This document shows positions 16,778 through 24,039 of a stretch of 64,000 nucleotides of DNA, piece by piece. Positions within the stretch are counted from its first letter, which is position 1. Each line of letters begins with the position of its first letter. A program made the position numbers and the translations under genes. This DNA is from a virus. Where the stretch lies: positions 1 through 64,000 of IMG/VR virus record IMGVR_UViG_3300044530_001128; one strand, written 5' to 3'. Below the pieces are notes generated by a model that was not told where the DNA came from, searched no databases, and saw only the letters and a list, made by a program, of their open reading frames with translations.

Positions 16778-17188
16778 ATGGACACCATATTCTCTCTTAA
16801 AGACCTGATAGGCGTATCACAAGTCTGGACCGCCGTCTTCGGTGTGGTCATTGCGGTATTTGCTACCTGCCGACTACTGTGGGTGCGCTACGCGGAACGC
16901 CGGGAGGTTGATCCCGACGCCCGCAACTTCCTGTACGGCGTGATCCTGACGTGGATACTCATAGCGGCCCTGTACATCCGCATGACGCTACTGCGGGCTT
17001 ACCCGGAAGAGGCGGACTACCTGTACACTCACTGGAGTGTCGCTGTATTCATCTTCACGGGTACCGTCGCAGGGATCATCCATTTCCGCTTGTTCACTCG
17101 CAGCTTCGCTCGCGAGTGGGGATGGATCGGGCTACTCGTTAGCACGCTCCTCCTCTGCTACGCCGTGTACCCCACGGTGCCGGTATGA
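16778..17188 (+). CDS. four-pass membrane protein, holin candidate
   Basis: 136 residues from ATG 16778; the frame is open further upstream but that part overlaps the preceding gene. Four hydrophobic segments are visible (VWTAVFGVVIAVFATCRLLW; FLYGVILTWILIAALYI; VAVFIFTGTVAGIIHF; WIGLLVSTLLLCYAVY), separated by short charged loops. Membrane topology and position between endolysin and spanins suggest a holin, but no named holin family was recognised. Overlaps the next gene by 4 bases (ATGA). Confidence 0.65.
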   Translation: MDTIFSLKDLIGVSQVWTAVFGVVIAVFATCRLLWVRYAERREVDPDARNFLYGVILTWILIAALYIRMTLLRAYPEEADYLYTHWSVAVFIFTGTVAGIIHFRLFTRSFAREWGWIGLLVSTLLLCYAVYPTVPV

Positions 17189-17631
17189 AGCGCGCGTTCG
17201 GGATATGGGTACAGAATTTTTTCGCCGTAGGCGACCCGGAATGGGCGTGGCGGCGTAGGTGCGCTCTATCCGCCATGATGCTGGCATTCTTTATGATGAT
17301 CTATGGCACGCTGTACGAGCCCCATTTCGACCGGTTCTCCAAACTGCTGGACATCGGGTGGATGATGGTTAGCTCCGTTATGACGATCTACGTCGGCGGG
17401 GCGGTCGTGGACACCATCAATAAGCGCAACACTGCGGCGGCCCCGCTCATTGCAGCGGCTACCGTCCCCACGACTATCAGCGGCGGGCTGGTCAACTCCA
17501 GCGGCCCCACGAATGTCGCCCAGCAGGGTGGCGTGGTAAGCCCCGCTCTTCCCCCTAACGCCGTGGGCATCGGAGGTCCCGGCCTTCCTCCAGTTCCTCG
17601 TGGCAGCACACCTGTGGGAGTATCCGCATAA
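17185..17631 (+). CDS. membrane protein, holin-like
   Basis: 148 residues with two hydrophobic segments (CALSAMMLAFFMMIYGTLY; IGWMMVSSVMTIYVGGAVV) followed by a ~75-residue Ala/Pro/Gly-rich tail that ends in polar sequence. The two-segment layout with a long flexible tail resembles some phage holins. It starts by ATGA overlap with the gene before and ends by TAATG overlap with the Rz-like gene. With the gene at 16778 it may form a holin/antiholin pair (inference). Confidence 0.65.
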   Translation: MKRAFGIWVQNFFAVGDPEWAWRRRCALSAMMLAFFMMIYGTLYEPHFDRFSKLLDIGWMMVSSVMTIYVGGAVVDTINKRNTAAAPLIAAATVPTTISGGLVNSSGPTNVAQQGGVVSPALPPNAVGIGGPGLPPVPRGSTPVGVSA

Positions 17632-18281
17632 TGCCGTTCAAGTACATCGCCATAGGAGTCGGCGTCATCGTCCTCCTGTTCGGCATCTATCAGTCCCGGG
17701 TTGCCATCCAAGGATGGGTGGACGACTATATCTCCAAGGTGTCCGAAGCTGCAGTGAAAGAGGAAGCCCTCAAGGTTTCCTCTGCGGCCAACCAAGACCT
17801 GATCGACCGCATGAATGCGGTGACCAAGGGCTTAAAGGAAACCGAGGAGAAGGTTGCCACGCTGCAGACGAAGTACGCCAACAGTCAGGCCGTCATCGTC
17901 CGCCTTCAAGGTCGCCTGCAACAGTTGGACGTGAAAGGACTGGCGAATGCGAACCCTAGCAATCTGGGTGACAAGCTTACTGCTGATACCAATGGGACTA
18001 TCGGGCTGCTCCGGCAAGAAGGACGCATTTCAGACGTTCTACGCCCCGGCAAAGACAGACCCGGTTCCGATCCAGCACCCGCCCCTGCCAGCGGACCTCC
18101 GACTGCAGTCAATGCCGGGCAAGTGGGTCGTCCTTACTCCCGACGCCGTCGTGGAAATGGTACGCCCGCTGGATGCCAACCTCGCAGAAAGCATCCGCCT
18201 CTTCTTCGTCAAGCATCCCGACAAGACCTTCCTCCTGTTGGCTATTACCGAGGAGCAATACAAGGCACTCGGGGCCAATAA
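17631..18281 (+). CDS. Rz: i-spanin, Rz-like
   Basis: 216 residues with an N-terminal signal-anchor (YIAIGVGVIVLLFGIY, residues ~4-20) and a long coiled coil (residues ~45-105, GLKETEEKVATLQTKYANSQ), the layout of inner-membrane spanins. The part after residue ~105 overlaps the Rz1-like gene in another frame and is Pro/Arg-rich, so its true function is uncertain although the frame is open. Expected role: link to the o-spanin across the periplasm and fuse inner and outer membranes at lysis. Confidence 0.8.
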   Translation: MPFKYIAIGVGVIVLLFGIYQSRVAIQGWVDDYISKVSEAAVKEEALKVSSAANQDLIDRMNAVTKGLKETEEKVATLQTKYANSQAVIVRLQGRLQQLDVKGLANANPSNLGDKLTADTNGTIGLLRQEGRISDVLRPGKDRPGSDPAPAPASGPPTAVNAGQVGRPYSRRRRGNGTPAGCQPRRKHPPLLRQASRQDLPPVGYYRGAIQGTRGQ

Positions 18282-18345
18282 CCTAGAGATCGCCCGATAC
18301 CTGCGGGACCTCAATACGCTGATCGCGTACTACAGGAAGCTCTAA
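17947..18345 (+). CDS. Rz1: o-spanin, Rz1-like lipoprotein
   Basis: 132 residues. The N-terminal signal sequence ends in a lipobox, GLSGC (Cys about residue 21), predicting outer-membrane lipidation. It begins inside the Rz-like gene in a different frame and runs past its end, the classic overlapping spanin arrangement. It is longer than lambda Rz1 (60 residues); the extra C-terminal region (FFVKHPDKTFLLLAITEEQY) looks folded rather than simply Pro-rich. Its presence implies a host with an outer membrane. Confidence 0.8.
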   Translation: MRTLAIWVTSLLLIPMGLSGCSGKKDAFQTFYAPAKTDPVPIQHPPLPADLRLQSMPGKWVVLTPDAVVEMVRPLDANLAESIRLFFVKHPDKTFLLLAITEEQYKALGANNLEIARYLRDLNTLIAYYRKL

Positions 18346-18352
18346 GAAACTC

Positions 18353-18370
18353 TTTGCATTCGTTTGCAAA
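18353..18370. repeat. 18-bp palindrome copy 9
   Basis: TTTGCATTCGTTTGCAAA; its left half supplies the -35 of the promoter at 18354. Confidence 0.88.
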
Positions 18371-18382
18371 CGGGTGTAAAGT
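18354..18382 (+). promoter_or_regulatory. promoter for the duplicated protein gene
   Basis: TTGCAT, 17-bp spacer, TAAAGT. The -35 is the left arm of an 18-bp palindrome, so a protein bound there could block RNA polymerase. Confidence 0.6.
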
Positions 18383-18446
18383 CCAAAGGTCGGGATGAGC
18401 CGACGTGAATTGTAGCCAAAACCTTCAACGTTAAAGGATGATCACC

Positions 18447-19799
18447 ATGCCTCCCGCCGCAATCCTCCAAGAAGCCGATGTCCAGAACCATCCCGGGCCG
18501 CTCTTCAATACGTTGAAGGCGAATGCCATCGCGGACGGCCGTATGGCCCTGACGTTTGGCTTGGCCGAGAAGCCCGTCGTTACGGACATCACGGACAGCA
18601 CCACCGGCACCAGCGATGGCACGATCAAGGCCGTCACGATCCCGGCGGCCTACACCACCGCTGGCACCGACTGCGCGCCGAAAGCGGCCTTCGACACGGC
18701 GACGGGCAAGATCGACGACGCGATGGAAGCCCTCGCGACCGAGATCAACAAGGCCCGCGCCAAGCTGCTGCTCCCGCTGATCGTGTTCACGGGCACCCCG
18801 GCCACCTCGGCGACCATGCCTGCGCTGGACAAGGCGCTGGCCGCCGTCACCGGCACCACCGTCTGTATCGACCAGACCACCGGCCGCGCGGTCCTGACGG
18901 GCCTGCGGAACAACCTCGCCACCTTCGGCGTGGCGCTCAACGAGGTCATGGCCGCCTGCGGGCGTGCGGCCATCGTAGACAACTCCGGGGGCACGGCCAG
19001 CGCCACCCTCACGCTGTACGAACCCGTCGCCACGGCTGCGGGCAATGACGGCACCGCGCTGCAAACCCTGTCCGACACCGCAGTCGATGCCGCCCTCACG
19101 GCCATCGCTGACAGCCTCGCCGGCCTCGCGGTCAAGTTCAACGCGGCTGGCGGCACCGACGTTATGATCCGCGCCTCGCTGACGGACAGCAGCACTGGCA
19201 CGGTTCGGACGGCTCTCCCGTCCATGCCGGTCGTGGGCAAGTTCACGGTCACGGCTACCGACGCGGCGCAGAAAACGTCGTTCGACACCATGACGGCGGC
19301 TGCGTGGAATGGGGCCAAGGCCCTTGCCGAACACGTCAACATGGCGAGGCGAGTGCTGGACCTGCCGCTGGTCGTCTACTCCGGGGCACCCGCCACGTAT
19401 GGCACCATCCCCTCGCAGACCAAGGCGGTGACGGCCAGCGACGGCTCGGGCAACGCCGCAGTCGAGGGCGTGACGGCGCGCACCCAGATCGATGTCATGC
19501 GCAACAACATGGCGACGCTCGCTCGCGCGACCTACGAAGTCCTGTCGGCGGTCGGTGCCAGTGTGCGGCCCATCGACAACAGCGGCGGCAACAAGGCCAC
19601 CGGCTTCGCCCTCACGGCCAACGTCGCCACCGGCACGGGTGTCGATGGCCTCGCGTCCACCACCGTCTCCAAGGCCGCCGTCGATGTGGTGGCTACGGCC
19701 TACGCGGATGGACTCGCTACCCTTGCGTCGGCGCTCAACAGCGCCTTCGGCAAGAGCGTGTCCGCCGAGAACTACGCCAAGGTCGTCTACGTCGGCTAA
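18447..19799 (+). CDS. internally duplicated, probably abundant virion protein
   Basis: 450 residues from ATG 18447, chosen because AAAGGAT lies 8 bases upstream; ATG 18438 is too close to it. Two tandem ~205-residue copies are visible: copy 1 has LLLPLIVFTGTPATSATMP, a TGLRNNLATFGVALNEVMA stretch and VDNSGG; copy 2 has DLPLVVYSGAPATYGTIP, MRNNMATLARATYEVLSA and IDNSGG. Codons are strongly GC-biased, the gene has its own promoter, and a strong terminator follows. This suggests high expression, for example a structural or decoration protein. I do not recognise the family. Its place after the lysis genes is unusual for a capsid gene. Confidence 0.75.
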   Translation: MPPAAILQEADVQNHPGPLFNTLKANAIADGRMALTFGLAEKPVVTDITDSTTGTSDGTIKAVTIPAAYTTAGTDCAPKAAFDTATGKIDDAMEALATEINKARAKLLLPLIVFTGTPATSATMPALDKALAAVTGTTVCIDQTTGRAVLTGLRNNLATFGVALNEVMAACGRAAIVDNSGGTASATLTLYEPVATAAGNDGTALQTLSDTAVDAALTAIADSLAGLAVKFNAAGGTDVMIRASLTDSSTGTVRTALPSMPVVGKFTVTATDAAQKTSFDTMTAAAWNGAKALAEHVNMARRVLDLPLVVYSGAPATYGTIPSQTKAVTASDGSGNAAVEGVTARTQIDVMRNNMATLARATYEVLSAVGASVRPIDNSGGNKATGFALTANVATGTGVDGLASTTVSKAAVDVVATAYADGLATLASALNSAFGKSVSAENYAKVVYVG

Positions 19800-19906
19800 G
19801 GCGCACGAGACAGCTAGGACTAGGAAAAAGTCCACGCCCAAAAACGTGAACCGAACGGCCTAACCTGCTGTATGCCCGTCTTGGGCGTTTCCTCCCTAAC
19901 CTAAAC

Positions 19907-19944
19907 ACCCCCGGACCTGAGACATGGTCCGGGGGTTTTCTTTT
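19907..19944 (+). terminator. strong intrinsic terminator
   Basis: CCCCCGGACC pairs with GGTCCGGGGG around an 8-nt loop, followed by TTTTCTTTT. Ends the transcript of the duplicated protein gene. Confidence 0.92.
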
Positions 19945-19959
19945 GCAACCACTTGCAAT
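19942..19959. repeat. 18-bp palindrome copy 10 (diverged centre)
   Basis: TTTGCAACCACTTGCAAT overlaps the T-tract of the terminator; its right half is the -35 of the next promoter. Confidence 0.75.
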
Positions 19960-19982
19960 CCCCTAGATACCGTGCTTATAAT
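19953..19982 (+). promoter_or_regulatory. promoter with perfect -10
   Basis: TTGCAA (right arm of an 18-bp palindrome), 18-bp spacer, TATAAT at 19977-19982. Drives the non-coding hub and the 7-codon ORF at 20051. Confidence 0.7.
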
Positions 19983-20050
19983 TATCTCGTTCGCGGGGAT
20001 TAGCGGTACTTAGTAAAACCTACCGAACGCCAACTGATCGGAGGAACGTT

Positions 20051-20074
20051 ATGAAGTTCATCGACACCTACTAG
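20051..20074 (+). CDS. 7-codon leader peptide candidate (MKFIDTY)
   Basis: GGAGGA lies 6 bases before ATG AAG TTC ATC GAC ACC TAC TAG, downstream of the 19953 promoter. A good initiation signal for so short an ORF suggests a leader peptide. Past the TAG the same frame stays open for 38 codons to a second TAG at 20189, so amber readthrough is formally possible. Other genes in the window end normally in TAG, which argues against general recoding. Confidence 0.4.
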   Translation: MKFIDTY

Positions 20075-20182
20075 GTTTTCCTGGCGCCGTCACAGTTCGA
20101 TCGCATAATCAGACCCGTTAGGCGGATTGATCACCGCCACGAACCGCCGCCCATGGAGGGCACCTCCCCGATGATCTGGCGT

Positions 20183-20188
20183 TATACT
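20183..20188 (+). promoter_or_regulatory. possible -10 (TATACT) before structured RNA
   Basis: TATACT with no clear -35. About 7 bases downstream begins GGGGC, which pairs with GCCCC at 20222-20226 around two small hairpins (GTAC-GC-GTAC and CCGG-GAAA-CCGG). Confidence 0.35.
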
Positions 20189-20194
20189 TAGGGG

Positions 20195-20318
20195 CGTACG
20201 CGTACCGGGAAACCGGACAGAGCCCCCCTTTCAAATCTCCTCATCCGACGAATAGGCTGGCGTGTAGCTCCGGCCCGAAGCCCCCGCAGGAGCGTACCTT
20301 GCGGGGGCTTCGTTAGTT
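20195..20318 (+). ncRNA. candidate small RNA A
   Basis: From the possible start after TATACT to the terminator at 20277. Contains a GGGGC/GCCCC-closed element with two inner hairpins, one with a GAAA loop, then GGCTGG/CCGGCC, then the terminator. It could instead be part of a longer leader from the 19953 promoter. Confidence 0.4.
20277..20318 (+). terminator. intrinsic terminator
   Basis: GAAGCCCCCGCA pairs with TGCGGGGGCTTC; GTTAGTTCT follows, so the U-tract is weak but the stem is very stable. Confidence 0.8.
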
Positions 20319-20362
20319 CTAGGGCTACCCCGGACCCCCGTGAAAGCATGGAGACAAACCCC

Positions 20363-20391
20363 TTGTAATTCACATGGACGGCTGCTATATT
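20363..20391 (+). promoter_or_regulatory. strong promoter before small RNA B
   Basis: TTGTAA, 17-bp spacer, TATATT. Confidence 0.65.
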
Positions 20392-20397
20392 ATATTT

Positions 20398-20516
20398 CTG
20401 CCGCCGGGGAGCGTTACTCGCATTCCGTACCCGGGTGGCCTTGCGGGCGACGAGGGGATTGCAGTCCTGCCCGCACGGGGGCGGTACCTTAAGAGGGCCG
20501 CCCCCGTCTCTTTATT
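20398..20516 (+). ncRNA. candidate small RNA B
   Basis: About 118 nt between the promoter at 20363 and the terminator at 20475, with no plausible ORF. Internal pairings include CGGGC/GCCCG around 20446-20474. The complete promoter-RNA-terminator unit in a gene-free stretch is the main evidence. No known RNA family recognised. Confidence 0.5.
20475..20516 (+). terminator. strong intrinsic terminator
   Basis: ACGGGGGCGG pairs with CCGCCCCCGT, followed by CTCTTTATTA. Confidence 0.88.
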
Positions 20517-20525
20517 ACCCCCCAT

Positions 20526-20554
20526 TTGCTAACCTGATGGCGAGCCCTTATACT
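20526..20554 (+). promoter_or_regulatory. promoter of the first replication-region operon
   Basis: TTGCTA, 17-bp spacer, TATACT. The predicted start point falls inside the palindrome at 20555, so a bound protein would occlude it. Confidence 0.65.
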
Positions 20555-20572
20555 TTTGCAATCGTCTGCAAA
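20555..20572. repeat. 18-bp palindrome copy 11 at a transcription start
   Basis: TTTGCAATCGTCTGCAAA immediately after the -10 at 20549-20554; operator-like position. Confidence 0.85.
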
Positions 20573-20582
20573 CGAGCGAGCC

Positions 20583-21767
20583 ATGGCCCTTCATCCCCGA
20601 GAATTACGAGCCCTAGAGAAACAACGCCGCTTCATCGATATGTATTCGGCGGGGACCACCAGTTTTCGTCAAAGGCTCCAAGCAATAGCGGACGGACCCG
20701 CCAGAGTACCGGAGCAACCCAACGCAGCGATAGTGGAAGAGGCAGCGGCTAGCAGCGCTGCCGCAGCGTTTCTGCGTCGAGATAGGGAGCCGCGCAGCAT
20801 AGCCGCTGCGGTAAGCAACGTGGTGACTCCTACGCCCGCACCATCCACTACTTTCCAAGGCATCATCGATAGCCTACGAGAGGCAGCGCCGCGTGCCATG
20901 GCTTGGGCGGACTCCCTGCGCGCACTCCGTAGAAGTCAAACAGTAAATCTACAAAGGCCGATGGTCCGCCGTGATGGAGGCAACGACTTCGTCTTCACGC
21001 GCCATGGGCTCAGACGTGGAGACATGTCCATGGGGTTCGAAGTCGTGAACGTGGTACATGACAGTGGAGAAATGCGTCTTGTTGATCTGCAACAGGCTGG
21101 CGTGTATGACCACGGAGACGCCCTAGCAGAAGCCCGGGTGCGCTTAAACCGTCAGATGGCGGATGCCGAGGAAGAAATCTTTAGAGCGTCCACCACCCCT
21201 TCGGGGGCACGTCGGCAGGCAGAGTTACACGCCGCAGTCATGCGAGATACGATGACCGAGGGCATCGTGGAGGAGCGCACCATCGCGCGTCTATATACAA
21301 CGTCATTCATTGCCGATATAGCCGATTTGCGCGAAGTGTCGTACGACACGCTAACGCGGGCTAAGCATGAACTGCCGGGGATCAAAAGCTTGAGCCCGCT
21401 GATAAGGAATGTCGAGGCATGTTACCTAGCGGAAGACCATTCCGTGGCGTTCGGCGTCGGTATAAACCATCCGGTCACTGACAGTTGGCGAGAGGATATT
21501 CGCCAGTACAAGGCGGCTCTGCTCTCGGTGTGCATCTACTTCGCTAAGCGCGGGGTGCCGTGCAAGGTCACCGACCCCGCCACCGGATCGAGCAAGGTAT
21601 CTTTGCAATCGTTTGCAAACGATCTGCAGGGACTCACGCCTGTGCAGCCGCGTGTTATCGCGGGGGCCAAGCAAAAGACGACCACTCCGCGCTTGTCATC
21701 CACTAGCCGTCGTCGTACACTTCTCTTGCTTAAATCTAACCGGAGCAACCGTAATGGCACTGATTAA
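20583..21767 (+). CDS. unrecognised protein, first gene of the replication region
   Basis: 394 residues from ATG 20583; a TTG at 20556 is in frame but inside the palindrome and ahead of the likely transcript start. No family recognised. The first ~120 residues are Ala/Arg-rich and helical; the middle has VFTRHGLRRGDMSMGFEVVN and a helical DALAEARVRLNRQMADAEEE stretch. The C-terminal ~25 residues are Ser/Thr/Arg/Lys-rich (RLSSTSRRRTLLLL), resembling the basic tails of other proteins here. The end overlaps the AAA ATPase start by 14 bases. An in-frame palindrome lies at 21601. Confidence 0.75.
   Translation: MALHPRELRALEKQRRFIDMYSAGTTSFRQRLQAIADGPARVPEQPNAAIVEEAAASSAAAAFLRRDREPRSIAAAVSNVVTPTPAPSTTFQGIIDSLREAAPRAMAWADSLRALRRSQTVNLQRPMVRRDGGNDFVFTRHGLRRGDMSMGFEVVNVVHDSGEMRLVDLQQAGVYDHGDALAEARVRLNRQMADAEEEIFRASTTPSGARRQAELHAAVMRDTMTEGIVEERTIARLYTTSFIADIADLREVSYDTLTRAKHELPGIKSLSPLIRNVEACYLAEDHSVAFGVGINHPVTDSWREDIRQYKAALLSVCIYFAKRGVPCKVTDPATGSSKVSLQSFANDLQGLTPVQPRVIAGAKQKTTTPRLSSTSRRRTLLLLKSNRSNRNGTD
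21601..21618. repeat. 18-bp palindrome copy 12
   Basis: TTTGCAATCGTTTGCAAA near the 3' end of the preceding gene, read as L-Q-S-F-A-N. Confidence 0.9.
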
Positions 21768-23637
21768 ACCACCCAATGCTATGGTCAAGGGCGGACTACC
21801 CGCCCTGACCAAACCCACGACGACGCCCCCGGAAGGGGGCATTGCCGTTTCTTCGGACATGAGCGCGTCCAATACGGACAGGTTCAAGCTCGACTTCCTG
21901 ACGGCGATTTCGGCCAGCGTCGGCGTCTATGCCATCCGCACCCGGGAGCCGTTGCGAGCGGCGGCGGTAATGCAGGAGATCATCACCGAGTATGCGGAAT
22001 TCGATCTGGAATTCCGCATGTGGGACCCGATCAAGGGCATCGGCGTATATCCCTCGCCGTTCACCTTCGATGACAAGGGCGTCATCACCGGCCGGGACGG
22101 ACAGGTGGAACTCGACGTGTACAAGCCGACTTCGCACGTCGATAACACGGTCGATCCGATCAAGGCGCTCAACTACGCCGAGGCGGACCAGAAGCAAGCC
22201 CTGTACGTCTTCCAAGGCTGGGTCGGCGGGGGCACCAACAAGTTCCTCTCGGACAAGGTGCAGCACTACATCCGGTTGTTCAACATCAAGGCGTTGGACA
22301 AGCCCTTCCGCTTCGTGTTCGTTCTGCCCGAGGGCGCTTCCCTCCCGGCGGAAATCGAGACGGAAATCCGCGTGATCGACTTCCTTGTGCCTTCGCACGG
22401 GGAACTCGTGAAGCTGTTCCCCGAAGCTATGGCGGCGGCACCCGAAGGAAGCTGGGTGCCCAACTATAGCCCCGGGGATATCAATCGCATCGTGTCCGCG
22501 TCCAAGGGCATGTCCGAAATGGAATTCCTCAACGGGGCGGCGGTCGCCATGATCGCCCTCACGTCCAACTTCGAACATGACGATCTGCGGCCCCTCAAGG
22601 ACCCTGCGGATATCGACGTGGACGACTTCGTCAAGATCATGTCGGACCAGAAAACCGAAATGATCAAGCGGACGGACGTGCTGGAAATCCTGCCCACCGG
22701 CCACATGGCCGATGTCGGCGGCTTCGATCTTCTCAAGAAATGGATCGCTCGCAGGCGGGCTCATTTCGGGGATGCGGCCCGCGCCTATGGTATCCGCATG
22801 CCCAAGGGCATCATCGCGGTCGGACCTCCCGGCACCGGCAAGTCCGAGCTTGCCAAGGCGGTCGCCAGCGAGCTTGGCGTCCCTCTGGTGCTGATGAACA
22901 TCGCTCGCATCTTCGGCAAGTACGTCGGCGAGAGCGAGGGCAAAATGGGTGCTGCCCTCAAGATGATCGAAGCCCAAGCCCCGTGCGTCCTTATGATCGA
23001 TGAAATCGACAAGGCGTTCGGCGGCATCGGTGGTCCCGGCGGGGACGGAGGCACCACGCAGCGCACCTTCGGCCAGTTTCTCACATGGCTGCAGGAGCGT
23101 TATCGCAAGCCCGGGGCATCCCCCGTGTTCGTGATCGCTACCGCCAACAACGTCGAGGGCCTGCCCCCTGAATTGCTGCGCCCGGGGCGCTTCGACGGCA
23201 TCTTTGCCTGCCTGTTCCCCAGCGGCAAGGATCGCGTCGAGATCATGCGGATCAAGTTGCGTGCGGCGGGCCATGCTGCCGCCTTCTCCGACGATCAACT
23301 GGAAAACATAGCGAAGGCGTGCGACAAGTACACCGGAGCCGAGATCGAGCAGGCTTTGGCCGAGGCGTTGACCGACGCCTTCGACGCGGGCCTTTCCCAC
23401 CCCACACAGGAAATGTTCCTGACGCAGATCGCCGCACAGGTACCTTTCTCGCAGTCCTTCCCCGACAAGATCGAGCGCATGTATAGCTGGGCGAAGAAAT
23501 TCGCCAAGCCGTCATCGAGCGACGCCGACTTCAAGATCGAGGCACCGGCACCCGCAGGTATGGCGGGGACCATCCCCCAACGCCGCATGACCCTCGCGAG
23601 CAAGAAGCGCGTCGGTACCCGGCTAGACGACAAATAG
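21754..23637 (+). CDS. AAA+ ATPase, Ycf46-like
   Basis: 627 residues from ATG 21754, preceded by CGGAGCAA. The C-terminal half is an AAA+ module: Walker A GPPGTGKSE (about residue 356), Walker B VLMIDEID (about 412) and the second region of homology with ATANN and RPGRFDG (about 475). The N-terminal ~270 residues (LTAISASVGVYAIRTREP, YVFQGW, FRFVFVLPEGASLP, EIRVIDFLVPS) follow the domain that precedes the ATPase in the plastid/cyanobacterial Ycf46 family. The DUF1257 (Ycf35-like) and DUF2997 genes downstream support this. Starts with the MAL-type tag (MALIKPPNAM). Function of the family is not established. Confidence 0.85.
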   Translation: MALIKPPNAMVKGGLPALTKPTTTPPEGGIAVSSDMSASNTDRFKLDFLTAISASVGVYAIRTREPLRAAAVMQEIITEYAEFDLEFRMWDPIKGIGVYPSPFTFDDKGVITGRDGQVELDVYKPTSHVDNTVDPIKALNYAEADQKQALYVFQGWVGGGTNKFLSDKVQHYIRLFNIKALDKPFRFVFVLPEGASLPAEIETEIRVIDFLVPSHGELVKLFPEAMAAAPEGSWVPNYSPGDINRIVSASKGMSEMEFLNGAAVAMIALTSNFEHDDLRPLKDPADIDVDDFVKIMSDQKTEMIKRTDVLEILPTGHMADVGGFDLLKKWIARRRAHFGDAARAYGIRMPKGIIAVGPPGTGKSELAKAVASELGVPLVLMNIARIFGKYVGESEGKMGAALKMIEAQAPCVLMIDEIDKAFGGIGGPGGDGGTTQRTFGQFLTWLQERYRKPGASPVFVIATANNVEGLPPELLRPGRFDGIFACLFPSGKDRVEIMRIKLRAAGHAAAFSDDQLENIAKACDKYTGAEIEQALAEALTDAFDAGLSHPTQEMFLTQIAAQVPFSQSFPDKIERMYSWAKKFAKPSSSDADFKIEAPAPAGMAGTIPQRRMTLASKKRVGTRLDDK

Positions 23638-23649
23638 GAGCCGCCTTCC

Positions 23650-24039
23650 ATGGCACTACTCAAAAAGACCACTCGCCCCGTCGCGTCCAATGTGCGCGTG
23701 ACGGGGGCTCCCGGCCCCACGAAGCTGGTACGCAAGGCCACGCCCGAGTGCCCTCCTCCGTCCCCGCCGTTCGGTGGCCCCGACAAACTGCAACCGGTTG
23801 CAAAACTGGACGATGAGCCCAAGGGCAGCAAGCAGATCGCCTTCAAGGCGGGGCCGCACGACCAGCGCGTCGTTGACTTGATCGCGGCTCAGCATGACGG
23901 TGACAAAGCTGCTGCGCTAAGGGCTGCGGTGCGCCATTATGCTTTCGCTATCGGCGGTCACGACGCGACCCTCACCATCAAGTTCCCCGATGGACACGAG
24001 GAGCGTCACAGCATCAAGCGAGGCGGACTTCTATGTTGA
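23650..24039 (+). CDS. small protein with MALLKK tag and possible ribbon-helix-helix
   Basis: 129 residues, preceded by AGGAG. The first ~60 are Pro/Lys-rich and probably disordered, beginning MALLKKTTRPVA, a tag shared with several replication proteins. Residues ~66-100 (KQIAFKAGPHDQRVVDLIAA, then AAALRAAVRHYAF) have the strand-helix-helix spacing of small DNA-binding RHH proteins, but this is only a pattern guess. An in-frame palindrome at 23787 encodes LQPVAK in the linker. Confidence 0.65.
   Translation: MALLKKTTRPVASNVRVTGAPGPTKLVRKATPECPPPSPPFGGPDKLQPVAKLDDEPKGSKQIAFKAGPHDQRVVDLIAAQHDGDKAAALRAAVRHYAFAIGGHDATLTIKFPDGHEERHSIKRGGLLC
23787..23804. repeat. 18-bp palindrome copy 13
   Basis: ACTGCAACCGGTTGCAAA inside the previous gene, read as L-Q-P-V-A-K. 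Confidence 0.85.

Larger units (their letters stand above)
19800..20582 (+). other. non-coding regulatory hub between structural and replication genes
   Basis: 783 bases without a convincing full gene. In order it holds: an imperfect CGCCCAA/TTGGGCG hairpin, terminator 19907, promoter 19953, a 7-codon ORF with strong ribosome-binding site (20051), a weak promoter (20183), a structured stretch and terminator (20277), promoter 20363, a structured stretch and terminator (20475), then promoter 20526 with an 18-bp palindrome at its start point. Three or four promoter-terminator units in tandem suggest small RNAs and/or attenuation before the replication operon. Confidence 0.75.

Noticed and set aside
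18342-19841. 499-aa ORF on the - strand
   Set aside because: Antisense to the duplicated protein; Arg/Gly-rich composition typical of a shadow frame, no ribosome-binding site.
20051-20191. amber codon recoding (TAG read as an amino acid)
   Set aside because: Many well-defined genes here end in TAG (for example the AAA ATPase at 23637 and the SSB-like gene at 36135) without extended homologous reading, so general recoding is unlikely.
21796-23400. 534-aa ORF on the - strand
   Set aside because: Antisense to the AAA ATPase, which has clear Walker motifs. Long antisense frames are expected opposite GC3-biased genes.
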